Source: Adenophora triphylla var. japonica
Taxonomy: Eukaryota > Streptophyta > Magnoliopsida > Asterales > Campanulaceae
Assembly: GCA_022495995.1 (NCBI GenBank)
Contig: JAFEMH010004899.1
Span: 1-64,000, forward strand
Direction of reading: 5' to 3'
Length of the DNA stretch: 64,000 bases
Below, piece after piece: positions 35,776-48,130 of this stretch. Below the pieces are notes generated by a model. The model was not told the DNA's origin. It saw only the letters and a program-made list of their open reading frames with translations, and did no database searches. Positions within the stretch are counted from its first letter, which is position 1, and every line of letters starts with the position of its first letter. A program made the position numbers and the translations under genes.

Positions 35776-37358
35776 CTAATCACCAACCACTAGTCCACCA
35801 CCACAATCATAAATCAAAATTCATATTTTCCCCTTAAACATCACCACTACCAACCTCATCAGCAAAAGCGCTACCCTAAATACCACCATCGCATAATTTT
35901 AACAGAATCAAAATCAAGCCTAGGTCTAGCTTCTCTAAGAAAGTTCATGATAAATTGTGTGTCCATACTGTTGGTGTATGGATACAAACCAAGTTAGAGG
36001 AGAAAAAGGGAAAATTGGGCAAAGCAACCGCACGACCATGCAAGAAGAAGAGCACGGTCGTGCAACAATAAGGATCAGAGAACAGATTTTGGCGGTCTCT
36101 TGGCACGGGCGTGCAACATTACATGCACGATCATGCAGACGTGTGACGAGCCTGGGCAGAAACGTGCGGATTTGGGAAGGTTCTGGGCTGATGGATTTCC
36201 TATTTCGACTAGTTTTACTTGGAGAAGGAGAAAGAATATTACTTTCTCACAAATGAATCCTTGTAGATCTAGGGATTGAATTGTTATACACTATAAAATC
36301 ATGTGATAGACTAAAAACAAATTTCTAACATCATTAAAATATTAGAGATAATATTTTGGGCTTGGTACCGCCCCCGAACGTAGTTGTTGTTGCAACGAAC
36401 CGAGTAAACAATACTTGTGTGCTTTCTTGCTTGTGATTTACTTTTAGTGTGTGTTTCACCTTGAATCGCTCCATAGTTCTTTGGGCCGTTCCGCTGCAAG
36501 ATTTCCCTAACACATACCATATTTCTAAGAGATATCCATGACAAGAAAAGAACCATTAAAATTTGTATACTACCACACACACAAACACACTTACCGGCGG
36601 TGGAGTTCAATAATGGCGTTTGTGAACAAGAACCAAGAAAATACTAAATGAACAAGAATTTGAAAGCCCAAATTTTCAAAAATTGAAGATCCAAATTCGA
36701 AAATTGAAACCCATATTCGAAATCTATTTGTTTGATTGCTAATAGGGTTTCAATTTTAAAATTTGGGAATTCAATTATCGAATTCAAAACCCCAACCATG
36801 TTCTCCCCCATCCATTTTGCTTCATATAAATACAACTTATTTTGATCCTGCATTGTCATTCCACTAAGTGTGCCTAAACATGGTGGAACTTTTACATTCA
36901 AACTTGTTTTAGCAAGGTCCTAGATATGAATATCAAGAGCAAAGGGCTGGCATAACTTTAATGGTATTTTGGCACTGAAATTGTTTTCTTGGAGTCGCAT
37001 TACATATGATTAAGATGTCAATAATTAGTACATTGCATTGATTGTAAAACGTAATAATACGTTCTTTACGTTATATAAGTTGGTCATTCATCCCACCAAG
37101 AATTAGTCGTTGTACTCATAATCTATGAACAACTTTAATTGAAGTGTTAAGAATCACAATCATTCAATGATCACTTCGTGTATGTATACAAAGGTACATG
37201 TAAGGGTACATGTAAGGGTAATAATAACAACAATACTTGTACCATAAACACCAACAAATATTTACTCCACCAAATCCTCAATTTATGTCTACTAATAATT
37301 TCAAATTTATATAAATATGATTTTACTCAATATCATAAACGCAAAAATTAATTTTTGA
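35776..37358. other. Intergenic stretch with weak LTR-like relics
   Basis: No gene is supported. Repeated GCACGG.CGTGCA motifs at 35,995-36,150 and a CCGAACGTAG...TTTCCCTAACA stretch at 36,370-36,515 resemble LTR remains, but no paired repeats, TSD or domains are seen. Short frames on both strands have no recognisable protein. Confidence 0.4.
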
Positions 37359-37643
37359 TTTAAGTTCATTTTCAACCATTGTACTTTACTGCAACTTTCA
37401 ATTCAACCATTATACTTTCATTTTAGCACGAAAACCACAAAAGTTTCAGAAAACTATCATTTAGCCACAAATTTGCGCCTAATCTGTGTCCAATCTGTGG
37501 CTAATCTGTGTCTTAGTCCGCGACTTTGTGGCTAAATTGATAGTTTTCTAAAAAAATTGTGTCTTTTTATGCTAAAAACAAAATATAGTGGTTGAATTGA
37601 AAGTCGAGATAAAATGCAGTGGTTGAAAATGAAATTAAACCTT
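37359..37643. mobile_element. Fold-back MITE-like element upstream of eRF1
   Basis: Long imperfect inverted repeats of about 90-120 bp: TTCATTTTCAACCATTGTAC at the left pairs with the complement of GCAGTGGTTGAAAATGAA at the right, and CTATCATTTAGCCACAAA pairs with TTTGTGGCTAAATTGATAG inside. The whole unit could form one hairpin. It ends about 350 bp upstream of the eRF1 TATA box. No clear TSD or coding frame. Confidence 0.7.
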
Positions 37644-37992
37644 AACTTTTTTTATCAAGTATAGTAAACTTTAATGGGAGGAAGGTGGGAGTGACAAGGG
37701 GGGTCAAATTGCAAACTAACATGACATATGCAACAAAATAAAGAAATCATGAATAACAAGTCAAGTTAGAGAGATTGGTTACCTATATAAATAGTTTAAT
37801 TATAACAATAATTGAATTGAATGAACAGTTTTAGGGAAGAGAGAGCGTGCCTTTTTGCTTGGAAGGATAGGTTGGTCAAGATATAAGACGTGGACTAGAT
37901 AGATAGTTTTTAAAGTATTTGTCCTCAATGGTAGTTTTGATAAGAGAGAAGGACTAAATGGCAATTGCCCCTTGAATTATAGACTCCCCTGG

Positions 37993-38000
37993 TATAAATA
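37993..38000 (+). promoter_or_regulatory. Probable TATA box of eRF1
   Basis: TATAAATA lies about 30 bp before the pyrimidine-rich leader region that opens the gene, so transcription probably starts near 38,025. A CT-rich stretch (TTTCTCTCTCCTCC) follows in the leader. Confidence 0.6.
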
Positions 38001-38024
38001 ACTACCACACTAAACCTAAGCTTC

Positions 38025-39159
38025 CTGCGCTATTACAAAGTTATCTATTTCTCTCTCCTCCTGCTACCGTATCCCTTGCGCCGTTGTTGCGGTAAGCCCT
38101 AGTTCTTCGTTTCTTCTCCCGGATTTGTATGCTTGTTTTACTTTTCGTATTCAGTTCATATATAATATCGGTAAACTGGGTCTGATTTATTATATGTTTG
38201 TTTATTAGCCTGCGAGAATTTTTATTTAATTTTTATCATTTCGTTAGAAATTAAAACGGATCTATCTAGATCTTCATTAAATCATGGCTGTCAATCGAAA
38301 TTTGTGAATTTTGTGAATTTTGGTTAGAAATTAAAACTGGGTCTGATTTACTATATGTTTGTTTATTAGCCTTTTTTTTTTTTTTTTAGAATTTTGTGAA
38401 TTTTGGTTCAATTAATTGCTATGTGAGCTCGAGATTTTGGAATTTAGCAGTGCTGCAGTGATAACATGGCTGTCAATCGAAATTGCTGTCATGGACAGAA
38501 ACGAAACAGATTTCCTAATCTTGTTCAATTTTCAAGGTCATGTGGTTCGGTTCTATCTAGATCTTCATTAAATCATGTGGTTCAATTTAGTTTATGCAAT
38601 GCTTAGGCTTGATAAATAATTACAGTGTTGTTTTATTCTTTGGTCTGCTTAGTATGTAATTCCTATGAAACTGATTCATGTGATGAAGATGTTATCGGTC
38701 TTTCTCAATTTGAAGCTACTGATAAAATCAAACTGCATTCGATGAATAAATGTGGTCAGTCTCTTCCCTAATTAGGGCCACTGCATTTACTCCTGCTCAA
38801 GGTTCTAAAAAGCGCTAGGCGGATGCTAGGCGGCGGAGCCGGGCCTAGCGCCTAGGCGGGGACTAGTCGAGATTAGTCGGGACCTAGGCGGGGCTTAGAA
38901 CTAGCCGTTGGAGAGGGGCCTAGCGCCTAGGCGCCCTTAGGCGGGGTCTTTTAGAACACTGCTCCTGCTGGTGTTGTTTCTGTAGACTTTCCACGTTGGT
39001 AATTGCCTAGATAATTGTTGACATGACTTGACAAGGGCCGCCTTACCTTCAACAATTACTTTGTGCAATTTAATGCAGGTTTTGGTTTTTCCTAAGCTTG
39101 ATGACAAATAACGTCTGCTTTGCAGGTAGTTCATTATTTTGTCAGCTTAGTCCATTAAG
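38025..39159 (+). other. 5' untranslated exons and 1.03-kb leader intron of eRF1
   Basis: A short leader exon ends at 38,091 with the donor G|GTAAGC. The intron runs from 38,092 to 39,125, ending TTTGCAG; a second leader segment (39,126-39,159) joins the ATG. Leader introns are common in highly expressed plant housekeeping genes and often raise expression. The intron contains duplicated TCTGATTTA(T/C)TATATGTTTG segments (about 38,180 and 38,345), a T-run at 38,373-38,389 and a hAT-type MITE. The transcription start is inferred. Confidence 0.65.
38798..38961. mobile_element. hAT-type MITE (164 bp) in the eRF1 leader intron
   Basis: GC-rich element with ends CAAGGTTCTAAAA at the left and CAGTGTTCTAAAA read inward from the right. 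A perfect 8-bp target duplication CTCCTGCT lies at 38,790-38,797 and 38,962-38,969, as expected for hAT transposition. The interior repeats GCCTAGGCG-like motifs. A second copy lies at 45,559-45,743. Confidence 0.88.
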
Positions 39160-40473
39160 ATGGCTGATGGTCAAGAAACTGATAAGAACATTGAGATATG
39201 GAAGATTAAGAAACTTATAAAGGGACTGGAAGCTGCTCGAGGTAATGGAACCAGCATGATCTCTCTTATTATGCCTCCACGTGATCAAATATCCCGGGTT
39301 ACCAAGATGCTTGGAGATGAATTTGGAACTGCTTCAAATATAAAAAGCAGGGTGAATCGCCAGTCTGTTCTAGGCGCTATCACATCTGCTCAGCAGAGAC
39401 TTAAGCTCTACAACAGAGTTCCTACTAATGGACTTGTCCTCTACACCGGAACAATTGTCACTGATGATGGCAAAGAGAAGAAGGTTACTATTGACTTCGA
39501 GCCCTTCAGGCCCATAAATGCATCTCTTTATCTTTGTGACAACAAGTTCCATACTGAAGCTCTAAATGAACTTTTAGAATCTGATGACAAGTTCGGTTTT
39601 ATTATAATGGATGGGAATGGGACCCTTTTCGGGACATTGAGTGGAAACACCCGCGAGGTGCTTCACAAGTTCAGTGTTGATCTCCCAAAGAAGCACGGAA
39701 GAGGAGGGCAGTCAGCTCTTCGTTTTGCTCGGCTCCGGATGGAGAAGCGCCATAACTATGTGAGGAAGACAGCTGAGCTCGCAACACAGCACTTTATCAA
39801 TCCTGCTACCAGCCAACCGAATGTTTCAGGACTTATACTTGCTGGATCTGCTGATTTTAAGACTGAGCTGAGTCAGTCTGATATGTTTGATCCTCGTCTT
39901 CAGGCGAAAATTTTGAATGTGGTTGATGTCTCTTATGGGGGTGAGAATGGTTTTAATCAGGCAATTGAGTTGTCCTCAGAAATCCTTGCCAATGTTAAAT
40001 TTATACAAGAGAAGCGTCTGATTGGCAAGTATTTCGAAGAAATTAGTCAGGACACTGGAAAATATGTGTTTGGCGTGGATGACACACTTAAAGCCTTAGA
40101 TATGGGGGCTGTTGAGATACTCATCGTGTGGGAAAATCTGGACATTAACAGGTTTGACCTTAAAAATACCACTACGGGTGAAAAAATTATAAAACACTTG
40201 AACAAGGATCAAGAGGCTGATCAGAGTAACTTTCGGGACCCAGCCACCAATGCTGAACTGGAGGTTCAGGAGAGGAAGTCACTGCTTGAATGGTTTGCTG
40301 AGGAGTACAAACGGTTTGGATGCTCACTCGAGTTCGTCACCAACAAATCGCAAGAGGGATCTCAATTCTGTAGAGGTTTCGGAGGGATAGGTGGAATCCT
40401 TCGCTACCAGCTTGACATTCGATCCTTTGATGACCTTTCTGATGATGGGGAAAATTTAGATGATTTTGAATAG
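39160..40473 (+). CDS. eRF1: Eukaryotic peptide chain release factor subunit 1 (eRF1)
   Basis: eRF1 recognises all three stop codons in the ribosomal A site and, with the GTPase eRF3, triggers peptide release in the cytosol. The single open frame of 437 residues is full length for the family. Domain 1 has the T31-S32 loop, the NIKS motif at 60-63 and the YxCxxxF motif YLCDNKF at 124-130, all used in stop-codon decoding. Domain 2 has GGQ at 182-184 within [20 protein letters not shown], which places the catalytic Gln in the peptidyl transferase centre. Domain 3 follows from about 275 and the tail is acidic ([14 protein letters not shown]), the eRF3-binding end. The CDS has no intron; the only intron lies in the leader. 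All key residues are intact, so it should be functional. It ends with TAG at 40,471. Confidence 0.98.
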   Translation: MADGQETDKNIEIWKIKKLIKGLEAARGNGTSMISLIMPPRDQISRVTKMLGDEFGTASNIKSRVNRQSVLGAITSAQQRLKLYNRVPTNGLVLYTGTIVTDDGKEKKVTIDFEPFRPINASLYLCDNKFHTEALNELLESDDKFGFIIMDGNGTLFGTLSGNTREVLHKFSVDLPKKHGRGGQSALRFARLRMEKRHNYVRKTAELATQHFINPATSQPNVSGLILAGSADFKTELSQSDMFDPRLQAKILNVVDVSYGGENGFNQAIELSSEILANVKFIQEKRLIGKYFEEISQDTGKYVFGVDDTLKALDMGAVEILIVWENLDINRFDLKNTTTGEKIIKHLNKDQEADQSNFRDPATNAELEVQERKSLLEWFAEEYKRFGCSLEFVTNKSQEGSQFCRGFGGIGGILRYQLDIRSFDDLSDDGENLDDFE

Positions 40474-41877
40474 CAACCAATCACTTCTCCACTGCCGGTG
40501 CAGGAGGATGGGGCGAAAACCCTGCATCGGGGCGCGAGTTGTCGCGTGTGTTACAGCGTCCGTTTTACTTCCTGTTCAAAGAGTTCTTACTAAGGTGACT
40601 TGCATCCCCCTGCCTTACTATGTGGTGTTATGATGCCAATGAATTCTAAATTCCATTACTAATAATTGACAAGCTTAATGGTATGCTGGCTATCATTTAT
40701 TCAAGTCTTCATATTTATGCTAGTATTTTGAGGGGCCTTATATTGATGTCCTTTTCTTAACGATCCCACTGCAGTATTTGCAAGAAGTCTTAGGTTATGT
40801 CCCTTTTTAGTGAACAGATCCAGTTTCCTTTTATGTAAACTAGCTCCGTTCTAATTAATAGTAAATGTGGCACACACTATATGTTAAAAATAAACGACGT
40901 AAATTTGTTACAGTTATTTTCTGTACAAAATATGCTGTTTTTTTCTCTTTTCTTTGTATATGTATATGTATATATGTACATAAATATATATATGTATATA
41001 TATTTTATGGTTTCACTTCACATTATGAGTCCACGTATGAAAGTAAATTTATTTTATTTTTTATTTTATTATGATTGGTATTAAACTTATAATTTTTTTA
41101 TAAATATACCAGAAAAACATCATATTTTGAATATGGAAGAAAAATTAAAGAAAAAATCCGAATATTTATAGTTTATTATTTTGTGGATGGTGGGAGAAGT
41201 GGGTAATTATGTGAGTTTTGATTAAGTTATTTAACTTAGAATGCCTTAATTTTGTTAAAGGAGTGGAGGTAGAGTTGGAAACTCGAGAAAGTGTGAGAGG
41301 GCTTCAGTAATTGTAATTGTGAGAGGGCTTCAGTTTGAGCCCTCCCGCTTTATAAAACTCCGTGGTAGAGATGTTACTACTTGTGGTGTTAGCTGACAGC
41401 TGTGTCCCTCAATGGCTTGTCAAGTACCTCGCCCTGACTGTGCATTCAGCTTCTTTTGCATATTTCTAAAGTAAGTAGATGAATTCCATCCTTGCTAGCC
41501 CGAAATACAAAATCAATTTTCAATGAAAAACATGAGCTGCTATTTAAAAACGAGTAATTTGAATTCCCCAGTTTGAGATTATTCATTGTTCTTGAAATTG
41601 AACATGAAGAAAGAGATCCATTGTACATCCCAATTGGAAAAGGGAAAGTCAAAACATCTTGACAAAGGTTATGTAATGTCTTTTGAGAGTGCAAAATCAT
41701 CAACGATATTCACAACTTGTTTATAATGGATAAGAATCTTAAGTAGACACTGTTCCAGTTACCTGTGTACATTTCAAATAGGTTTTGTCTTAGTGGCACA
41801 GAGATAGTAATTAGTTCTTTGTACATCTGCTGTTACTTGCATTGGATATGCTTAGGTACCTTATGCAATATATGTTA
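40474..41877. other. eRF1 3' untranslated region and intergenic DNA
   Basis: The first few hundred bases are the likely 3' UTR; a reliable polyadenylation site cannot be fixed. An AT-rich TATATGTATATAT tract lies at 40,958-41,003. A GAGAGGGCTTCAGT motif is repeated at about 41,298 and 41,321. No further gene is supported. Confidence 0.5.
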
Positions 41878-42130
41878 CTCCCCCTGCCCCTAAATGATTG
41901 TCCAAATTTCACTCTGAGGGACATTTGCTAAAGGTTAAACTTAAGCATTCTTAGTAGCGTAAGTACATAAAACCCCTTAATGATCTCACCACATTGCATC
42001 ATGAGTAAGTGTAAATTATAACTTGTTGTATCATGAAGGAGAATTTAGTAACTTCCTCAAAAAGTGGACATTCATTTTGGGACAATTTTTTTTACAAATT
42101 TTGGACATTCGTTTTGGGGCGGAAGGGGAG
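41878..42130. mobile_element. Stowaway-type MITE (253 bp)
   Basis: TA-flanked, with ends CTCCCCCTGCCCCTAAATGA and the right-end complement GGACATTCGTTTTGGGGCGG. The ends are longer-range related to the AATATGAATGTCC subfamily at 58,310. Confidence 0.75.
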
Positions 42131-42330
42131 TAGTTTAGAAGAACATCATGGAGGTTAAAAGGCCAATTCAAAGAATATAGCAGTTCCTTTTGTTACTTAC
42201 GCTGTGTTTATCTTATAATTCTCAAAAATTGCTATCAACTACCTCAATTTACTGAAACCACATTCAAAGCCTTTTTGAGACTTTACGTTTTTAGGTCTCT
42301 GTCATCTGTTTGTGCAAGTTTTAACATGTA

Positions 42331-42594
42331 CTCCCTCCGTCCCGCCGATGTTAAGAAAGTTTCAAATGGCACGGGGATTAAGGAAATAGTAAATGTTGTG
42401 AGTGTAATAGTAAAATAGGAGAGAGAATGAGTGGAGGGAATAGTAAATTATAATGGTGTTGCGAGTATTAAAATAATGTAGGAGAGAGAATGAGTGGAGG
42501 GAATAGTGATAAAAACTTTCCATTTTGAGAATTCTTAAGATTGGTGGGACGCCCAAAATGGAAAGCTTTCTTAAGATCGGTGGGACGGAGGGAG
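42331..42594. mobile_element. Stowaway-type MITE (264 bp)
   Basis: TA-flanked, with ends CTCCCTCCGTCCCGCCGATG and the matching complement. The interior contains GGAGAGAGAATGAGTGGAGG twice, the core shared with other copies here. Confidence 0.9.
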
Positions 42595-43295
42595 TATTAT
42601 GCAATCTGCATAGGAAAATGTGATGCCGTTGTTTTTTGTTGATCAGATAGCTTGTAAACGGTGCCTATTGAATTGAATTTGTTTTTATATAGATTGAATC
42701 TGATTAAATTATTTTCATTGCAATTTTGACTCCAAATTGATTTCTACTACATTCTAATGTTTGAAAGAAAGACTAGATATTAAAACTACATTTCATAATT
42801 TTGGGTATGGATTATCAAGGTTAATACTTATCCGTCTTTCTGTTTATGTATTGTACCAGTTGGATAAATCACACCTGGTTGGAAGACTGCTCCAATCCCC
42901 TCTTCTAGAGCGCATTCACGTGAGGCATATGAAGCTTGTTTTTGCCTTAACGGAAACTTTCTTGTGGACCGGATGAAGGGACTTGAGAAACAACATGAGA
43001 TAATTCTGTCAACATGTTGGAGACTTTTGGTAATTTTGCAGAAATTATGCTTGTGCTATCTGAAGTAGTTTTGAATTCATCCATTTAGTTTTCACTTGCT
43101 TATTATGATTGTGAAGTTTATTTTCTTCAAAAGACACCCTTGCTGAACAAGGAGTCTTAACATCTATTTAGTACTATGAGGCATGCATTGTTTGTATGTC
43201 TTGGTTTGAAGTCGAAATCATAATATTCATACTGTTATTAATATGTGTTTGACCTCTATTACTGTGGTTTTCATGGTTCTTTATAATCATATATA

Positions 43296-43352
43296 CCCCC
43301 TCTGTCCTATAATAAATGTTGGATATTATTATGGGACATGAGATGGAGGGGG
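43296..43352. mobile_element. Very short Stowaway-like hairpin (57 bp)
   Basis: CCCCCTCTGTCCTATAATAA at the left pairs imperfectly with the right end GGGACATGAGATGGAGGGGG; TA lies on each side. It is an extreme deletion form of the family or a chance hairpin. Confidence 0.5.
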
Positions 43353-45282
43353 TACTACTGAGCTTTTAAACGTAACCAACCCCAGTTGCATTTAGATTCT
43401 TCTCCCTAGCTGGGTTTCATTTGGGAGCGTATTTACCTGCATTATGTGGTTGAATTCTTCCTATAATGGGTCATTCTTGCATTTGATGGGTGTCAACTCT
43501 TTCAAGGCCAAGTTCTCTATGTTACTGAAACCGGTAGACTTTGGTTGTTTTACATTGATTGATGGCTTTGCAGGGACATTGTGAATTGGCATCAATGTGG
43601 GTAAAATGATGAGGTTGTTTGAATCAACCTTACTATATAGCTTGGTTGCTTGTGTTCTGAGAGATACATATGCATTGTCTACCATGTTATTGGTCTTGTA
43701 ATCCGAAGGGTCTTGGATACTTTGGTCCTGGTCTTGGTCCTTTTTCTAACGCACTCGATATTTTGCTTGTTGGTATGCTTGATATGTTTGACTACCCAAT
43801 ACCAAAACCAATAGTATTGGAATTGGAATGGTAACTTTCAATTTGGGAAGTTTATTTTTATTTTTTCTTCAAATTCAACGGGAGGGCATCGTACCTCATG
43901 ATCATGCCCGTAATAAATCTCTCGTACTCTCATCTGCCGGGAAATCTATCTCGCCATAGAACAGACTTCACCTATTTAAGATGGTGATACACTCATCTCG
44001 GGTCAATTCTATCCATGAGCCTTCTAATCTTTTGTAAATCCTAAGGTTAATACAATTATATAGCCATATCTGACTCCTAGCTTGAAGCCAAAGGTACTAG
44101 CTATGGCAGATAAAGGGAAAAGCTCAAAATTAAACATAGAACAAAGAAATTGAAAGGTACCTTGATGGTTGTGGAGAGTAAGGACTCTACGACGGAACGA
44201 AAAAGCTTGCTAACGCTAGAGAATTGGTTTCTTTGCTTTTGTTCTTGCTGGGTTTTTTTAAACGCCTGAAGATGGTAAAGTTTGGAAAGGAGTAGAATCC
44301 TTCCTTATATATGCCTTCTTTTCCTTACCTGAATCGAAAAAGGTGGGGCACATGGCACATAACTGTTCAGTTGTCAGAGTTAAGGCTCAACGCCGGTTTC
44401 CAATGCAGTTGTCCGAACGCCAGAAACTGTCTCATTAAGGTGAATATTATGGCACATTAAATACAGCTCATCCAACCACCAAAAGTCAATCAACGAGATC
44501 GATCTACCTTTGGCAAGTCGACCTCCAACTGGCGGCCTACGTAAGTCATCACAAATCTTTCTACAACTTCCTTGTCGGACAAGTTAACTAAGAAAGTTGG
44601 GGGCCACTGAACGGAATAAAAGTAATGGGTCGAGCCCAATACATGAGGCCCAAAGTCTTGATCATATTAGAGATACATCAAATGAAGTGGGCCTACAGAA
44701 CAACTACAATTCCACTAGCCTATCAGTATAGATTAGTCGACCAAACTCATTGTCCGACCTTCCTTGGTCCCGACCTAGCTTCATCCGAATTAAGGTACGA
44801 ATTAAGGTCGACCTCGATAAATCAGGTGACCTCGATTAAACAGCACGTGCGCCTATCTACGTCGTGATTCGTAACCACCTCCTACAATCTCGCAGACCGT
44901 TACACCCTCATTGTTTCCGTGATCGAAGGGATTCGTAAACATCTCATATCACCACTATATATACCAGACAACTTACAACGTAAAAGTTAATGTTATCTTC
45001 ACTATTTGAGATTTTAGTTGTTTAATACAGTTTCATACAAACTTAACACTATATATCATAATCACACTGGATGGTTTTAGCGGGGAACAATCCTGGCTAG
45101 TCGTTTGTTCGAGATTTTTCAGGTAATAGTAGCTGGATTACAACATATTGCTGGATTAAGGCTGATTCGGATCGTTTCCTTTATTATAACTTATCAATAT
45201 CATCATTTTTATAATTACTATTGAAATTATTGCTTTGTTAGTTCTACAGTTTATTAATATTAATAGTATTACTATTTGAATA
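43353..45282. other. Gene-free stretch
   Basis: No reliable gene. A part around 44,330-45,170 has TCGACC/GGTCGA-rich sequence and a region rich in short motifs that could be an old LTR, but I see no paired repeat, TSD or protein domain. Confidence 0.4.
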
Positions 45283-45556
45283 CTCCCTCCGTCCCATGAA
45301 TTTATAGACTTTTGGGTTTTGCACGGGAATTAAGGAGGAAATATTATATTGAAAGTGTTGTGAGTGTGAAAATAAAATAGGAGAGAGAATTAGTGGAGAG
45401 AATAGTAAATTATAATGGTGATGTGAGTATTAAAATAATGTAGGAGAGAGAATGAGTGGAGGGAATAGTAAAGATTCCTTTCCATTTTAGGAAAGTATAT
45501 ATTATTGTGGGACGCCCAAAAAGGAAAGTTTATATATTATCATGGGACGGAGGGAG
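45283..45556. mobile_element. Stowaway-type MITE (274 bp)
   Basis: TA-flanked, ends CTCCCTCCGTCCCATGAATT and the matching complement, with two internal GGAGAGAGAAT(G/T)AGTGGAG blocks. Directly abuts a hAT-type MITE on its right. Confidence 0.9.
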
Positions 45557-45558
45557 TA

Positions 45559-45743
45559 TTTATTTCTAAAAAGCGCTAAGCGGATGCTAGGCGGCGGAGC
45601 CGGGCCTAGCGCCTAGGCGGGGACTAGTCGGAATTAGTTGGGATTAGTCAGGAGCTAGGCGGGGTTTAGAACTAGGCGTTGGAGAGTGGCCTAACGCCTA
45701 GGCAGGGCCTAGGTGCCCTTAGGCGGGGTCTTTTAGAACACTG
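45559..45743. mobile_element. Second copy of the GC-rich hAT-type MITE
   Basis: The sequence from TTCTAAAAAGCGCTAAG to TCTTTTAGAACACTG matches 38,798-38,961, with an extra repeat of the GCCTAGGC motif. The left tip is degraded and no good 8-bp TSD is visible, unlike the other copy. A long T-run lies further right (about 45,919-45,945). Confidence 0.75.
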
Positions 45744-45914
45744 ATTTTTATTATTGCTCAAAAGACGGATAAATTTATCTTTATAAACTTATAATTGAAA
45801 TGAAAATCATGTTTGAATTAATATAGATCTCAAATCTAATGACATTTGGCTAAATCGTTAAATTTTGAGTTTTTTGGTATTGAATATCTCATTTTTGGGT
45901 TTTCTTGACATGTT

Positions 45915-45950
<36 letters not shown>

Positions 45951-46313
45951 GAAAGTATTTAGTAGGTTTTTTATTTGTTGGTATTTTTCTCTTTAATAAA
46001 AATAAGAGAGCTTTAAAAATGGAGATTTTTCTATAAAATGTATTTAGTGCATCATTTAAAACTTTTATTTGAACTTCTATATTTGTTCAAACTAATATTT
46101 TTTACCCTTCTTGTAATTTTTTTGACAATTCATTTTTTCATGTGCTTTAAAAAATAGTATGAGCTTTTTGCACAATTCGGTTTCGGTTCAATGAAAATTG
46201 AGGTTTAAACAAAAGTGAATCCCAAATAAGTGTCAGTTTTAATGTTATAAATATTAATATTACAAAATGTTAGTTTTTTTAATTGTACAGACCAATTTAT
46301 ATACTCCCTCCAT

Positions 46314-46519
46314 CTCACCTATACGAGAATTAAGGAAAAGTTAAGTACGAAAGATGTTATTCAAGTATGAAAATTAAAGTAGAAGAAAAAATAAGTGGGA
46401 GAAATAGTAAATTAATTGATTTTGTAAATATAAAAGTAAAGTATAAAAGAAAATGAGTGGGATGAATAGTGAAAATTATTTGTCATTTTTGATAGTCCGA
46501 TTTGAGTTGAGATGGATCA
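46314..46519. mobile_element. Degenerate Stowaway-type MITE
   Basis: The left end CTCCCTCCATCTCACCTATA follows TA. The right end is eroded; GAGTTGAGATGG near 46,503-46,516 is the last recognisable part of the inverted repeat. The internal GAAAATGAGTGGGATGAATA resembles the core of the other copies. Confidence 0.55.
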
Positions 46520-48130
46520 AAAGAGAAATAAATCTGATTTAAGGTGACACTGACGGAGGAAATCTCCCTTTTATTAAAATTACCTAGCAAGTACACTAGT
46601 TTATCAATGTAGTAATATGCTCACTTGCAAGGATCGAAACCACATGAATTAAAGTGAAATAAGTATATTTTATTAATGTAGAAAAGTAATCAAGAAGGGG
46701 AGGGTTTGATTTAAGCATTTTTTAACCTAATAAAGCAAAATAAAACAAGTAAAGAAATCAATAAAGCAAGAGATTTATGAATTGAAGATCATAATAGTTG
46801 TCACTTTATTCTATTTAAATCATGTAAAAAGAATTCAATCTAATTTAAGAATTCGTTCACAAAAATAGAGGATTGGGATGTTTGGTGTGCGGATTGCAAC
46901 CCTAATATCTCTATCTTGTTTATACCTTCTTGGTCTGTTGGTACAAACATTCAAGAAACTTAATTTAAAACATAAGAACATTAGAATCTAGATTCGTTTG
47001 ACTTCTTGATCCGTCGTCAATTAAATCTATTATTCTCAACAATGGTCAATGTATAATTCATCAACGTGAGTGCAATGATTTATATCCAAATAAATTTAAT
47101 AGGTCAAAAGTATTTTAACATAAAATTGAACCATATGAATAATAATGAAGAATGTTGAGAAAAACAAGAACGAGAAAGAGATAGAAAAAATTAAATCAAT
47201 ATCATAAAGATCAAATTGTTACTTACCGAATACACAAATAAAAAATTTAGCCACGAATGATCATTAAAATCAAATAATAAAAACATTGTTTTTGAATCTT
47301 CAAAATAATTAAAACCCTAATTTAATATGTACAAGATGAGAAGAGAGAAGAAGATAATAGATGATAAGGCATATAAAAACCTATTATATGGGTAGTTTAT
47401 ATAATAGAAGGGGAAAGAATTCCTAATTGGAATTCAGTTTTGGCCAAAATCCGCTAAAATCCTTATCCAATTCGGAGGAACCGAGAATCCGTCGCACATT
47501 TCGTCGCTAATTTCGTCACAATCCGCCATCAATCCGAACACGAAATTTATCCGTCACAATATTCCGTCGCTGATTTTATTTGAAAACCTAGGAGTGGTCG
47601 TTCCACCTTAATGCGTGCGTTCGCCCTGTTTTACTCTGTTTTATTGTCGCTTCCGTGCGGCTGCTCCCAATCTTGGGGCAGTCGCTCTCCCTCTTTTCAG
47701 CCTTTAGTCCCTCATTTTTCCCTCTTTTTTACTTTGGTTCCTGAACTTTTAAATTACAGCTTAAAATTTTCATCTTCTGACTAATTGCACTTCAATCCCT
47801 ATACATTCAAAACACTAACAAATACATTAAATTTTCAAGATTTTGAGCAGAAAATTAACCTAGGAATGTATCTTTAGGATGAGTGGAACCACATCTATCA
47901 GACACACACACAGAGAGAGTATATCTATGTAAAAAGAGGATTGTGGTAAATGTTGCCACAATCAAGAGAAAAAATGTCATTTTTCATTGCTTTAAATAAG
48001 ACAAATAATTCATATAAAAATGTGTTCTACACTATTTTAGAATCTCAAATTTGTATTCTTCTTCTTCTTTTGAAAGCTATTTTTGAAACTAATATGAAAT
48101 TTGAATCACCACATTTCTTAAGAGAAGAAG
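46520..48130. other. Gene-free stretch with a probable retrotransposon relic
   Basis: CAAGTACACTAG...CTTGCAAGGATCGAAACC at 46,588-46,645 resembles a motif common in old plant Ty3 elements. Repeated CGTCGC/CGTCAC motifs lie at 47,490-47,575. No coding region or paired LTR is found. Confidence 0.3.

Noticed and set aside
36311..36610. 99-codon minus-strand frame
   Set aside because: No family resemblance and it overlaps LTR-like relic sequence.
44625..44867. 80-codon open frame in gene-free DNA
   Set aside because: No motif, no splice context; surrounding sequence looks like an old LTR.
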